DNA of 64,000 nt, from contig JADCRB010000066.1 in the NCBI GenBank assembly GCA_021464245.1, positions 248,001-312,000 on the forward strand, read 5' to 3'. Position 1 is the stretch's first letter, and the number at the start of each line of letters is the position of its first letter. The position numbers were made by a program, and so were the translations under genes. Origin of the DNA: Carallia brachiata (taxonomy: Eukaryota; Streptophyta; Magnoliopsida; Malpighiales; Rhizophoraceae). Shown in pieces: positions 22,895-34,090 of the stretch. The notes beneath the pieces are model-generated. The model did no database searches and was not told where the DNA came from. It was given only the letters and a program-made list of their open reading frames with translations.

Positions 22895-23285
22895 GGCAGG
22901 AAATTGATGGATTAAAGGAAGTGAAAACCGAAATATGAGGGACAAGTGTTAGAATTTCTTTCTGCTTAGGTTGATGTCTTGGAGGCTATATTTATTCCCT
23001 TGAATAGGATAATGATGCTTACCAAAGAAACGAAATCATCAAGAACTGTTAATGCGAGTTTGTGATGTTAGTGCTAAGCAAAGCATCAATTAAAGGACTA
23101 TATGGTTCCTTACTTCCACAATGACCGTGGAATCCGAGCTTCTGCGTTGGCTAGAGTAAAAGTGTGATAAAAATTTGATAATCTTCATCATAAGCAACTA
23201 TTCATGCGAAGTTTTGCAATTGGTAAGCAGCAAAGTATCAATAAAAGCACAATATGGTTCCTTACTTTCCAGAGGAAAAAGTTTG
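22895..23285 (-). promoter_or_regulatory. Orphan copy of the NLR 5' flank, with no NLR coding sequence
   Basis: The stretch GGTTGATGTCTTGGAGGCTA ... GATAATGATGCTTACCA ... GTTCCTTACTTCCACAATGA matches, with changes, the region just upstream of both NLR starts (15700-15915 and 39600-39770). The sequence where the ATG should be (left of 22900) is not NLR. A third NLR appears to have been deleted, leaving its promoter region. A second partial copy of the GTTCCTTACTT part is at 23255-23270. Confidence 0.6.
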
Positions 23286-24848
23286 GAAGTTTGATTAGAA
23301 TGTCCTCATTAGATATTTAGAAAGAGTAATCAATTATTAATTTTTTACAACTGTCAAAATAAAAAAAAGTAAAAAAAAAATATAGTAACAGTTGAATATT
23401 TTTATTTGAAAAGAATAATTACTTGTAAATTTTTTGTAACTATTATAATAAAAAAATAATAAAAAAAATAATAATTTATATTTTAATCTTTTAGTACTCT
23501 TTTTATCAATATAATTACAATTAATTACTTTTTTTAAATATTTCAAAATAAAAATCAGAACGTCCCAATGGACGCCAAAACCAAAGCCCTTCTCTGATTG
23601 CTGCGGAGGGAGCAACTACAGCCGCCAAATGTCATCAACCGAATTTTAAACTCACTGACGTGGATGCACTGATGTCACTGTTGGTTTGATTAAAATGAGT
23701 CGCATCATCCGTCCAACGTGTAAAGTGAATCACAGTTTTGGAATATAAATAGATTACGGTTTCTCTGTTAGAAACCGAAGAAAAGCTTTTGAAGCAAATA
23801 TGAGCTACAAATTGAAATTAAAACGCTAATGAGTAAGCCCGTCTTTGTTTGGGGGAGTCAGTGTCGAGAGTTGGCGTGGGCATTTAAGTTTGCAGTCATC
23901 TTCAATTGCGGGTAGTCAGATGAATTTACTAAAAGCAGTTTATTGGTCGATAGTTTCAGGCATAAATTTGCACTGTACTGGCAATATAGTCAGTTAGAGG
24001 AATTAGCATAGGAAAGTTACAATTACAAACGCAGGTTCGGTAAAGGCTTTTTGTCTGGAAGTTAAGATAGAAAAACAAAGGGAAATTAGAAAAGAAATTC
24101 GTAGAAACTTGGTTGTTTTCAGTCTAATTTGTGTAGCAAAAGATGAAATACAAGCATATGTATCATGGTAGAAATTTTAAATTCCAAAATTAAAAGAGAA
24201 GATAAATATTAGGTAAGTAAATTTAATAATCAGAATACTGGCAGATTGGTATTTTTAATTTGTTTAAAAAATTAGCATAATTAGAGGATTGCAAATTTGT
24301 GCTGTACAAATTGTAACCGACTACAAATATGGAAAGTACATCCAACTGAGCTGTAGATACATTCAAATGCATGTTGGTTATGTTTGGTATGTCTCGCTTG
24401 GTTATTTTCGATCTTGCAACATGTTTAATTTGTGTTCATGTATGATACTATATGGAAGTCAGTTTTTGTTAACACACATGTCAATTGCTACATGCGATAG
24501 GTAGTGAAATTATTGTCAATGGGAAGAGGGAAGAAAAACTGCAGGAATTCCAGCAACCCGAACAGGTAAATGGAACCTAACTTGCATCTGCTATGAGATC
24601 TGATCCATGAAGTTCATAGTTAGTGACAATGTTCAACTAATTTGCAGAGTTCCGGTGAGTTGCAGAATTTGGCTATAAAACTAATGGCCAAGCACATTTC
24701 TTCATTCAGAAAAGATTTTGAAAGAAATGTGAAGCAGAGGACAGGAGCTATGGTGGTTGGAATGGTTGAGCATAGAGATGACAATGAAAGCGAACACACA
24801 TACAGAAGCCATCATGGAATGAAGAGGAAGAGACGCATCCATAGTGTG
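23286..24848. other. Intergenic, no confident gene
   Basis: A plus-strand ORF at 24642-24869 runs into the TRIM at 24849. Its peptide (KHISSFRKDFERNV ... MKRKRRIHSV) is not one I recognise. The possible upstream exon ending AACAG|GTAAAT at 24565 does not join it in phase. The rest is AT-rich without signal. Confidence 0.4.
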
Positions 24849-26145
24849 TGTTGGTTTTATGAGGGATGAAAGGGAAAGCATTGAAGCTGAAAATGAGGCA
24901 TTGAATGAGTAGCATGAGCATTGGAACAAGAAAGTGCAGCAGAGACAAAGATGCAGAAAAATTACAGCAGAGAAATGAAGTTGCAGAGGGTAAAAACTTG
25001 CTGCAAAAATGACAGCAAGGAGAAGAGAGACATAAAATGACTTCCTCTACTTCATTAATTAAGAAAACCTCATTATATAGAGGTAGATTTATATTCAAAA
25101 TTTAAAGAAAAGCTGCAACAAATTAACTGTTACATAACAGCTCTTTTACATTTCAAATTTGAAACTTAAACTTCAAATTCTAGAGGGAAGTGTTGAGGAT
25201 GCAGCAGCACCAATTCTATCACTCCTCCTTGGTGATGATGCATTGAAAACAAAAAGTTCTTTGATGAAACTGATGTGATTCTTCTTTGATTGCTCCTCTT
25301 TGAAGGATTTGCTGAGATTTGAAGAAAAAAGTTGACTTTGTTGTTGTTGTTGATGGCATGAACATCCCTATACAGACTTTGCAGCAGGAATGGTATTGGA
25401 GTTCATTTTTTAACCTCTCGAACTCATGATAGAGGGCATTGATGGGTGAGTTCATTCTTTAGCCTCCCGAACTCAAGATGGAGGTCATTGGTGCTTTGAT
25501 GAAAGGTTTTTGATGAGTGTTGCATGAGCAATGAGAAATTTGATGATGTTTTTGAGATGATTTTGAGAGAAGAGATGTTCTTTGAGGGTGGAAAATGCAA
25601 CTAAGATTTTGAGAGAGATGAAAAGAGTTGCTGCAGAGAATGAAAGGAACAAAGATGATGATCTACTGCTGGAAATGATAGCAGTAAGATGATGTTCTGA
25701 TTTTTAGGGAATGTGACTGATTTTTTTGAAAGATCACAGGCCCCTCAAGATCATTATGCTCTGATACCACTTTGTTGGTTTTATGAGGGATGAAAGGGAA
25801 AGCATTGAAGCTGAAAATGAGGCATTGAATGAGTAGCATGAGCATTGGAACAAGAAAGTGCAGCAGAGACAAAGATGCAGAAAAATTACAGCAGAGAAAT
25901 GAAGTTGCAGAGGGTAAAAACTTGCTGCAAAAATGACAGCAAGGAGAAGAGAGACATAAAATGACTTCCTCTACTTCATTAATTAAGAAAACCTCATTAT
26001 ATAGAGGTAGATTTATATTCAAAATTTAAAGAAAAGCTGCAACAAATTAACTGTTACATAACAGCTCTTTTACATTTCAAATTTGAAACTTAAACTTCAA
26101 ATTCTAGAGGGAAGTGTTGAGGATGCAGCAGCACCAATTCTATCA
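24849..26145 (-). mobile_element. Young TRIM (miniature LTR retrotransposon) with seemingly identical LTRs
   Basis: LTRs at 24849-25221 and 25773-26145 are each 373 bp, and I see no difference by eye. They start TGTTGG and end CTATCA. The 5-bp duplication GTGTG is at 24844-24848 and 26146-26150. The minus-strand PBS TGGTATCAGAGC (25758-25769) is a perfect match to the initiator-Met tRNA complement, three bases from the right LTR. The PPT next to the left LTR reads AAGGAGGAG on the minus strand. The 551-bp interior has no gag or pol. It holds a partly duplicated motif (GAGTTCATT ... CGAACTCA(T/A)GAT near 25400 and 25450). It must have been moved by another element's enzymes. Confidence 0.93.
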
Positions 26146-26289
26146 GTGTGCATATCTACGCTCGATGCAAAGGATGAAAGTAAGAGAACTGAGTACTGCA
26201 TCTGCAGTGGAAAAGGTTATGAGTATTGTTATCCTACTTTAACCAATTTGCGGTGCAAAGAGCATTAAGATTTCCTGGAACTGAGTATT

Positions 26290-27470
26290 GCGTGGTGAAG
26301 ATGTATTCTGCAATGTAATGTTGTATTCAGATTTTTTAACTCTCAATTGCTATTAGAGGCTGTAGGATTTTGTAACAGAAAATGTAGCAAGAACACAAAG
26401 CTGCAATATTATGTTTTCTGGTTTGTTTGGTTTTTGTAATGAGCCTGAGAGGAACAAGAGAAGTTTTTCAGCATGAATCATCCATTTCATTGATCATTCA
26501 ATATATATATGTCCTTAATCATGACATCTTGACTTTATAGTACAAATTCAAAAATATACATAAAGCTGAAACATGTCATCAGCTTATGTAAATGACAGTA
26601 TTTTTCAAATTTAAATTACATAGCTTTTAAAATTTTTTAAACTTAATCACATCATTACATTGAAAAGTGAGTTAACAAAGGACACAAGGATATCTCCAGC
26701 AGCTCCTTTGCCAACCAACTTAACTGATTTCTTGAATTTAGTGACAAAACATCTCCAAAATATGCCTGAACCATCTGCTGCCAGGAATGCATAGCAGCAA
26801 CGCCAACCCATCTTCAGAGACAATGAGCTCTAGTTTAAAACACTCTGTGAAATTAGTATGGTTACGAAGCCAGTGTTATTCAGTGGCGTTAGTATGATAA
26901 TTTCAACCTATGTTAGTTAGAGATAGTCAACCGTCTCAAATTACTGGTGGGAGGTTAGTGGTTACTCGGTGGCATTAGGACGATAATTTGGCCTCCATAA
27001 AGAAATAGGATAGCTCATTTAAGTTTGTGAACATAATTGGTGACAACAAACTTGGCTGGATTTACAGCAAATTTCCAAATTTTGGCTATCATCTGCAATA
27101 ATTATATTAGATAATGATAAATGAGATAGCTTGGCATAGAAATTTACCGACACGATGCCTCTTGAATTTCGAATACACCACTTGCAGAAGTTGACATGCA
27201 TATGCATAAGACATACCATAAATAAATACTAATTCTAAGCAGTCTTCTATTAGCACTTGTCTCCGACGATTATTACAAGTAATAAGAGTACATTTTGTTA
27301 CATTGCGACTATATAATTTTGTAGCTGAAGTATCAAATTTTCAAATTTCATAATGTGTAATTGCAATAGAAGTATGTAAAACGGAATTTTGACTTCAAAT
27401 TGACTGTGTCAGTACGTGTCTAAAATATATTACCATTACCATAACTAACTGACACAATTATTCAGGCCAG
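26290..27470. other. Intergenic, AT-rich
   Basis: No coding sequence recognised. The part around 26380-26700 has GCAG-rich and TATATATA stretches reminiscent of the TRIM LTRs nearby, but I could not find matching ends or a target duplication. Confidence 0.4.
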
Positions 27471-27547
27471 TAATGCAGTATTTCAATGCAAAAATCAGAA
27501 AACTAGCTAACACGTTTTTGGTTCTCGAACAGCTGGCTTCAAACGAA

Positions 27548-27645
27548 ATGGCGTCTGTGTCTACCATTGGAACTCTGCTTGTTCTCCTCTTGGTCACCCC
27601 ACCGGGTATTGGTATGCAAATTTGTACAAAGGCCTGCCGCATTCT
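27548..27645 (+). pseudogene. Short ORF with signal-peptide-like start, interrupted by a TRIM
   Basis: ATG at 27548 opens MASVSTIGTLLVLLLVTPPG, a hydrophobic leader, then MQICTKACRIL, where the TRIM begins at 27646. With the TRIM and one target copy left out, the frame would stay open from 29511 for about 38 codons. I do not recognise the protein. It could be a small secreted peptide gene or chance. Confidence 0.3.
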
Positions 27646-29510
27646 TGAAGGAAAAGATGAGTTTATGACTTTAGACTGAAACTGAAAAATTACAGCAGAG
27701 TAGAAAAGAAAAACAGTGGAAGCATTGCTGCAAAAACTGCAGCAGAGAAAGAAACGAAAAATGGGAAATCACAGCAAAAGGTGAAGCCAAAAGGCTTACA
27801 TTTCATTGACTTTAACACTCCATTATATAGGAGTTTAGCACACTAATAGGTACAAGAGAAATGATGAACTTAAACATCAAACTTTCCACCTACTCCCACT
27901 AAAAGTAAGATTCATGCAGAAAATTCAGTTTTACAAAAGGTTATAGCAATTGTCATTTCATACAAATCATAAATTACATTCTAACTAAAAACATTTCATT
28001 TGATCTAAGTGTTCCAAGCTTTAAAGGTTGAAATATGACAGCATAGTGCCATTTTCCAACACTCCTCCTTAACACTATTGCTAGAAAATTGAAAATTTCT
28101 TCATTCAAATTGACTTGACTTCAATTTTTCTCCTCCTGAAGTCATGATGGAGGGTCTTTAAAAGGTGACTTCATTATTTTTCTCCTCCCGAAGTCATGAT
28201 GGAGGTCTTGAAGGATTGAGTTCATTTTTTCTCCTCCCGAACTCATGATGGAGGTCTTCAAAGATTGAGTTCATTTTTTTTCTCCTCCCGAACTCATGAT
28301 GGAAGTCCTCAACTTGACGAGAGAACATTGTTGATATATGAGTGTTGCTTGTGCAACTTGAGTGGTTTGTAAACCAAGATTTGAAGCTGTTTTTTTTTTT
28401 TTTTTTTTTTTATATCAAGAGTTCTAAACCAGAAATATGCAGTTTGAAGCAATGATACTGCAGAAAACCAGTTCAGAAACTAGAATTTGTGAAAAACAGA
28501 AAGGTTGCTGTAAATTTTAGTGCAGTAGAAATGCAGAACCACAAAGCAGAAATGTAGAAACATTGCAGTAACAGTTTGAAGCAGTAAAACTGCAGAATTT
28601 GCAGTAGTTCTAAAAGTGCAGTATAAAGAACTGCAGAAATGCAGATTGCTGCATTTGAGAGTGCAGAAATTTCAAAATGCAGTAAAGATTTTGAAATGCA
28701 GCAGAAAATTAGATGATAGTGTAGCAGAAAGTTAAGTGCAGCAGAAAATGAGAACTGCAGAAATGATAATGCAGTAGAATATTGAGAGATGCAGAAAATG
28801 AGCATTTTAAAACCAGATTTTGGCCTAAAGGAAGAGTTTCAAACCAGTTCAAAAGCTGGAAATTGCTGCAGAAATGTATGAATTGCAGCAGAGGAGTTTT
28901 TGCAGAAAATGAGTGCAGCAGAGTGCACAAAATGAGTGTTGAAACAGAGATGAAGCTGCAAAACACCATCGAGGATGATAAAATGCTGCAGAAAATGAAA
29001 GGGTAGAAAGATGATGATAGAAAACTAAGTTTGGACCCAAAAAACAGATTTTGAAAGGTCCCCAAAGATCATTAGATGCTCTGATACCATTTGAAGGAAA
29101 AGATGAGTTTATGACTTTAGACTGAAACTGAAAAATTACAGCAGAGTAGGAAAGAAAAACAGTGGAAGCATTGCTGCAAAAACTGCAGCAGAGAAAGAAA
29201 CAAAAAATGGGAAATCACAGCAAAAGGTGAAGCCAAAAGGCTTACATTTCATTGACTTTAACACTCCATTATATAGGAGTTTAGCACACTAAATTAGGTA
29301 CAAGAGAAATGATGAACTTAAACATCAAACTTTCCACCTACTCCCACTAAAAGTAAGATTCATGCAGAAAAATTCAGTTTTACAAAAGGTTATAGCAATT
29401 GTCATTTCATACAAATCATAAATTACATTCTAACTAAAAACATTTCATTTGATCTAAGTGTTCCAAGCTTTAAAGGTTGAAATATGACAGCATAGTGCCA
29501 TTTTCCAACA
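27646..29510 (-). mobile_element. Second TRIM, related to the one at 24.8 kb
   Basis: LTRs at 27646-28061 (416 bp) and 29092-29510 (419 bp) differ at only a few positions. They start TGAAGG and end CCAACA. The target duplication ATTCT is at 27641-27645 and 29511-29515. The PBS TGGTATCAGAGC lies on the minus strand at about 29077-29088, two to four bases from the right LTR. The PPT (minus) is AAGGAGGAG, as in the first TRIM. The interior (28062-29091) lacks gag and pol. It has four CTCCTCC(C)GAA(C/G)TCATGATGGA repeats (28120-28310) and a long region rich in GCAGAAA/CTGCAG words (28440-28990). Shared PBS, PPT and internal motifs show both TRIMs belong to one family. Confidence 0.92.
28120..28315. 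repeat. Four degenerate repeats inside TRIM 2
   Basis: Units of roughly 55-60 bp, each with TTCATTTTTTCTCCTCCCGAACTCATGATGGAGGTC or a variant, in direct order. Two similar units lie in TRIM 1 (about 25400-25490). Confidence 0.8.
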
Positions 29511-29515
29511 ATTCT

Positions 29516-30820
29516 ACTCCACAACATGAAGCAGGCAACAAATTTTACCACCACCATCATATATCATTTTGACTTTTTCCCTTGCTTCTTCTTTATCACT
29601 TCCTCAATATACATTATACCTTTGCCTTCGTAAACTTTAGGAGGCTTGCAGCTACAAATAGCAGCAGCAAACTAGTGAACCCTTTGATTGTCGATTCTAG
29701 TGCAGCAAAGTATGTTGTTTTTAAAGCAGAAAACACGTATAGCAGGAGGGACAGTGAGTTCTACCTTATGACTTTATCCCAATTTGAGAAATAAGAGTCG
29801 ACCTTCTGCTTCAGCCCTGGCTTTGTATCCAACCGCAACAATATTGAGAAAGCAAAAAAATCTGACTTTCATTATCGTTTAGCCAATTGATCGCCTGAAA
29901 TCCATAAGAAAAAACAAGCAACATTAATTTTAAAATCTATTGTTAAATAGATGTAAATTACTAATTTAAAGGGCGTCTGAATCCACGAAACTCCAACAAA
30001 GTCAGATTAAGATAAGATGTAAGACTCATTTCAGTGTGTCTTGCAATAGATAACGTGTGTCTTGCAAGACAATGAATCTTTCAAGACTCATTTTAGTCTT
30101 ACATCTTAATAGTTGAAAATTTTACAAAGGACAATGTAATGTATCTTGTAAGACTCATTTCAGTGTTTTGGATAGGAAAACCTTGAAAGTTGGGATCTTG
30201 GGTCGAAATTGTTCCTTTAGCGTAAATGGGATAGTAGCAAATTCAACAAAAATTGTACAGAGAGACAAAAATTCGTTGTTCCATGCCATCACTAATTGCT
30301 CTAATAAAATATATAACCTAGAAAATTTGAAGTACTAGTCAAATAACAGTTTTGAGAATTTATAAATGATCCTTTGCAATTAAAAAAATATTTTCTATTC
30401 ACCATCTTTATGTCATTTTCAAATTATATTGCCTTTTCATTTGGGTCTATCACACGTACTCTCCATACCATAACATGTTCATCTACTCTTTCTTCTTGTT
30501 TTATTTGTACTGCATATTGATCATGACATCTAAAATCTATATTTTAGCGTCACAGTTTCTATTTAGCTATCTTGTTCATTTCGGCTATACACAACTGGGG
30601 TTTTAATCTTCCTGAACATGGACTCTGAAAAAAAAAACGACCACCTTCCTCTTTTCCACTTGCCTTCACAAACGGCTGCAGCAATTACGTCCTTGGAACT
30701 CATGTCCGATTCTAATTCAGTTGCAGATACCACCCCCTTCCCTCAATCTAAACACTTTTAACTTAGAACCAACAAGAAAGAGTCTGTTATGAAAATAGAT
30801 TGCTTCTCACAAAAAAAAAA
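29516..30820. other. Intergenic, no gene recognised
   Basis: A 70-codon plus-strand ORF at 29582-29794 shows no family features. Around 30020-30170 the words GTAAGACTCATTTCAGTG and CAAGACTCATTTTAGTC recur a few times in both directions. Confidence 0.5.
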
Positions 30821-31089
30821 ATAATTTATGAAAGTAGACCGACAGCAAAACAGTCAATTTCGACACCATCTCCATGAACATGTTCACAGGTGAGCACGAA
30901 CAAACTCATGCCACTAAATCCCCTCACTTTAAAAAGTTAAAATTATACCAAACAACAGCAGGTTATTTTATGACACATATATTACTTATCAAAATAAAAC
31001 AAAATTCATTTATGAATATAGACAGTCATCAAAACAACCACTTTCGACACCATCTCGCTAAGCATGCTATCAGTTAAGCACGAACAAAC
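30821..31089. repeat. Imperfect direct duplication, about 85 bp, two copies
   Basis: Bases 30821-30905 and 31008-31089 share TTTCGACACCATCTC and GAGCACGAACAAAC-like ends with about 75 to 80 percent identity by eye. Nature unknown. Confidence 0.7.
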
Positions 31090-33460
31090 ATTAGTCTGCT
31101 TCTAATTGCTTCTTGGTCTACTGTAAGTCCTGGATAGCCACACAAATCATCCAGTCAAATTACAGCTTTTAAATCCTAAACAGCAATTAAAAATATGGCT
31201 TTTAAATCCTATACAGCAATTACAAAATAATGGTCATTCAACTCAACAATTCAATAAATAATTGTGCCAGCATTTCGCAAATTAATTTACCTCACTTTTC
31301 TGCACTCCTTGCCCGCCTCCACTTTCTTCAATGTCTGCCTCATCTTTGCTCGCTCCCCTGGTTCCCTTCATGATTTGCCCATTGCAGCAAAGCACTGACT
31401 TTCCAGCTCCGATACTCTTGACTTTCTGACAAATTTTTTCTCTCCCACACTCTTCTGCTCTACTACCACGTCAATGTCTTCTTAGTTTCTCTTCGGATTT
31501 GCGTGCTTTTAGTCCCTGCAACAACACACATCCATCAACTTCGGCGCTTTCCTCATAAATTCTACCTTCTTCCATACTTATCTCTAGGGGAAAGACATCG
31601 GCGCAAAACCAATCTTTTTCTCTGATTTGGACCTACGTTTTTTTGGGGCCAAAACGTATCAATTCTATACATCGCTCCTTTGCCACGTAAGAATTAATTC
31701 TATACAAAACATTTCCGTTACTGGGACTGGGCATCCCATCTTTTGCTTTGGCAAAAGCGAAAGTATGATTCAATAGTTGTTACCTCGTGGCATATAAGCT
31801 AACGCCGATTCCTTTCTTATGGGACATCCTAAATCCTGTGGCTAACAACAAATGGTCTCGCCAAACTTCTCTGGTTATTGGGCAGGAAAGGGTCAGATTT
31901 ACTGAGCCTTATTTTAATTCTTTATACTCTGCATAATGAGTTCACCAAATATAATTCATAATGTAGACATGTGACACACCGACAAGAGAATTAATTTCGA
32001 TACAAGAGCTTTCCAGGTGTTTAGGCTGTTGTAGGGGAATGCAAATGATCAGCTTCCTTTAGAACTTGGGAGCAGCTTCTTTAGCGAAGAAGCTTGCTGG
32101 AACTGCAAGCTCCTGCTGCAAAAATGACTCGACTAGCATAGAGCTCCACATGGACCAAAGGAGAAAATTAAGAATTAAGTTGAAGCCCTAAAAGAAAAAT
32201 ACTATGGAATAAATATTCATAGTTTACAAGTGGAGGTCGTGAAGGCGGACCGCACCAAATATTGCTTGACGTCTGACTCAACTCAACTAGCATTAACTAA
32301 GAAATTAATGGCCCTTAATCTGAAACACTATAAGCAAAAATAGTTTAAGCACAGAATCACTCCAAACTTAATTGACATAAAAATTGTTTAATTTGAAACC
32401 CAAATGATTCATATATGAAAATTACCCAAACTCAAATATCCAAAAGTTCCAAATTTTATTATATTCACTCAAAAATGATGCAAGAAAGAAGAGAGAAATT
32501 TTTTATAAATTTTAATTTTTTTTATTTTTATTAATTTTAAATTAAAATGACAACGTGATATACTACTACGTAATCAATCATTTATATGTAAATGTGTCAT
32601 ATGTGCATATTAATGAATTCCATTAGTGTTACCTGACGATGCTTTATATTTATTACAAAATATTTAATTATACTATATTCATTATTTTTTAAAAATTATG
32701 CTTAGATTTATTATGTGAGACTATAATTCTTTTTTATATAAATAATAATATATATCACGAGATTTATCGATCAAAATAGAATGAATTATTAACTTTTTTT
32801 CTTTTTTTCAGTTTAATAGTGTTAAAAAAAAGGAGATTCTTTTTATAATTATAAATTTTGAAATACCTCATAATATAATTTTTGTAATATATATTATTAT
32901 TCTTTTTGTATTAACTTTTTTTTTTTCTTTAAACTCTATAATCTGTATAGCTACTTGCGACAGACTGGAAATATAATGTATTCGAAACTCAGACCAGCTG
33001 ACGGTAGAAATGTCCCTGAATGTGAAGGAGACTTGAAAACAGCACAATCCAATTCAAACCTATTTGCCGCGTCAATTTACGCATCTCCAAAACAAAAACG
33101 TTGCACAAACGGAGTAAAGTCACAGCGTAAACGCGGAAAAGGGAGAAAGAGAGAAGGGAGACAGTTAGACTCATAGTGGGTTTTTGTGATTTTTTTAATC
33201 TTTTTTAAATTTTATTTATATATATAAGGGATAAGTTCAATGTATACTTGATATATGAATATAAAATTCTTAAAATTATATATAACAAACACAACCTTAT
33301 ATGTAACATACAATATATATATATATATATATAATTAAAGTTAATATATAATAAATTAAAATTTTAAAAAAAAAGTTAAATGATCGGGTTTTCCGGGGAA
33401 AAGGCGGCGTGCTCCCATCACGACTCTTTCCAAATTGTTTGGTGCGGTAAAGAAAGTAAG
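31090..33460. other. Long intergenic stretch, very AT-rich from 32.4 kb
   Basis: No gene, RNA or complete element seen. An (AT)n run lies just upstream of 33335. A 73-codon ORF at 32955-33176 looks like chance. Confidence 0.6.
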
Positions 33461-33468
33461 TGCAAACA

Positions 33469-34090
33469 TAGAGTTATCAAAATCTGACTTAATTTCATGA
33501 ATTGACTCAAATTCGTTCGAAAAAACATGATTCAAATTCGATTGAAAAATAATTAAACCTAAAATGACTTAAAAATTTGGGGCTAAACCCGAACCTGATC
33601 CGTATGACTCATCTGATCCGATTTTTTTTTCTTAAAGGAACAAAATAAAATAAAATAAAAGGAGTTTAGTAAATTTTATATTATAAAAAATATAGATCCT
33701 ACTATATAAATATAAATTTTAATTATAAATATTTTAAGAATATTTTAAAATTTTTATACCGTCTCAAATTTTATTTTTAAATTTTTAGAATGTTTTAAAA
33801 GAATTTTTTAAAATTATTTTTGATCATATAATTTTCTTTGATTTTTAAAAATTTTAAACAAAATTTTTGTAATTTTTTATAAATTTTCAAAATTTTTAAT
33901 AAAAATTGTCATATCATCATTTGTATAACGTAATCAACTTATGAATTGACTCGAACCCGATTCGAACTCGAAATGACCTAATTCAAAATGACCTAAATAT
34001 AACTTGACTCATAAGTAAGCCGGCTCAAAGTGGCTTGAAACCAAAATAACTCAACCCGAACTCAATCCAATAACTCATTTTGACATCTAT
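33469..34090. mobile_element. Possible non-autonomous TIR element
   Basis: The left end ATAGAGTTATCAAAAT and the reverse complement of the right end ATAGATGTCAAAAT are alike. Internal words GACTTAATTTCATGAATTGACTC and AACCCGAACTCAATCC are typical of plant miniature elements. No clear target duplication was found. Confidence 0.35.

Noticed and set aside
24519..24869. Possible two-exon small gene upstream of TRIM 1
   Set aside because: The GT donor at 24566 and the acceptor before 24648 exist, but joining them shifts the long frame and gives an early stop. No family features.
26290..26720. Possible solo LTR related to the TRIMs
   Set aside because: TATATATA and GCAG-rich stretches are suggestive, but I could not find TG...CA ends with a target duplication.
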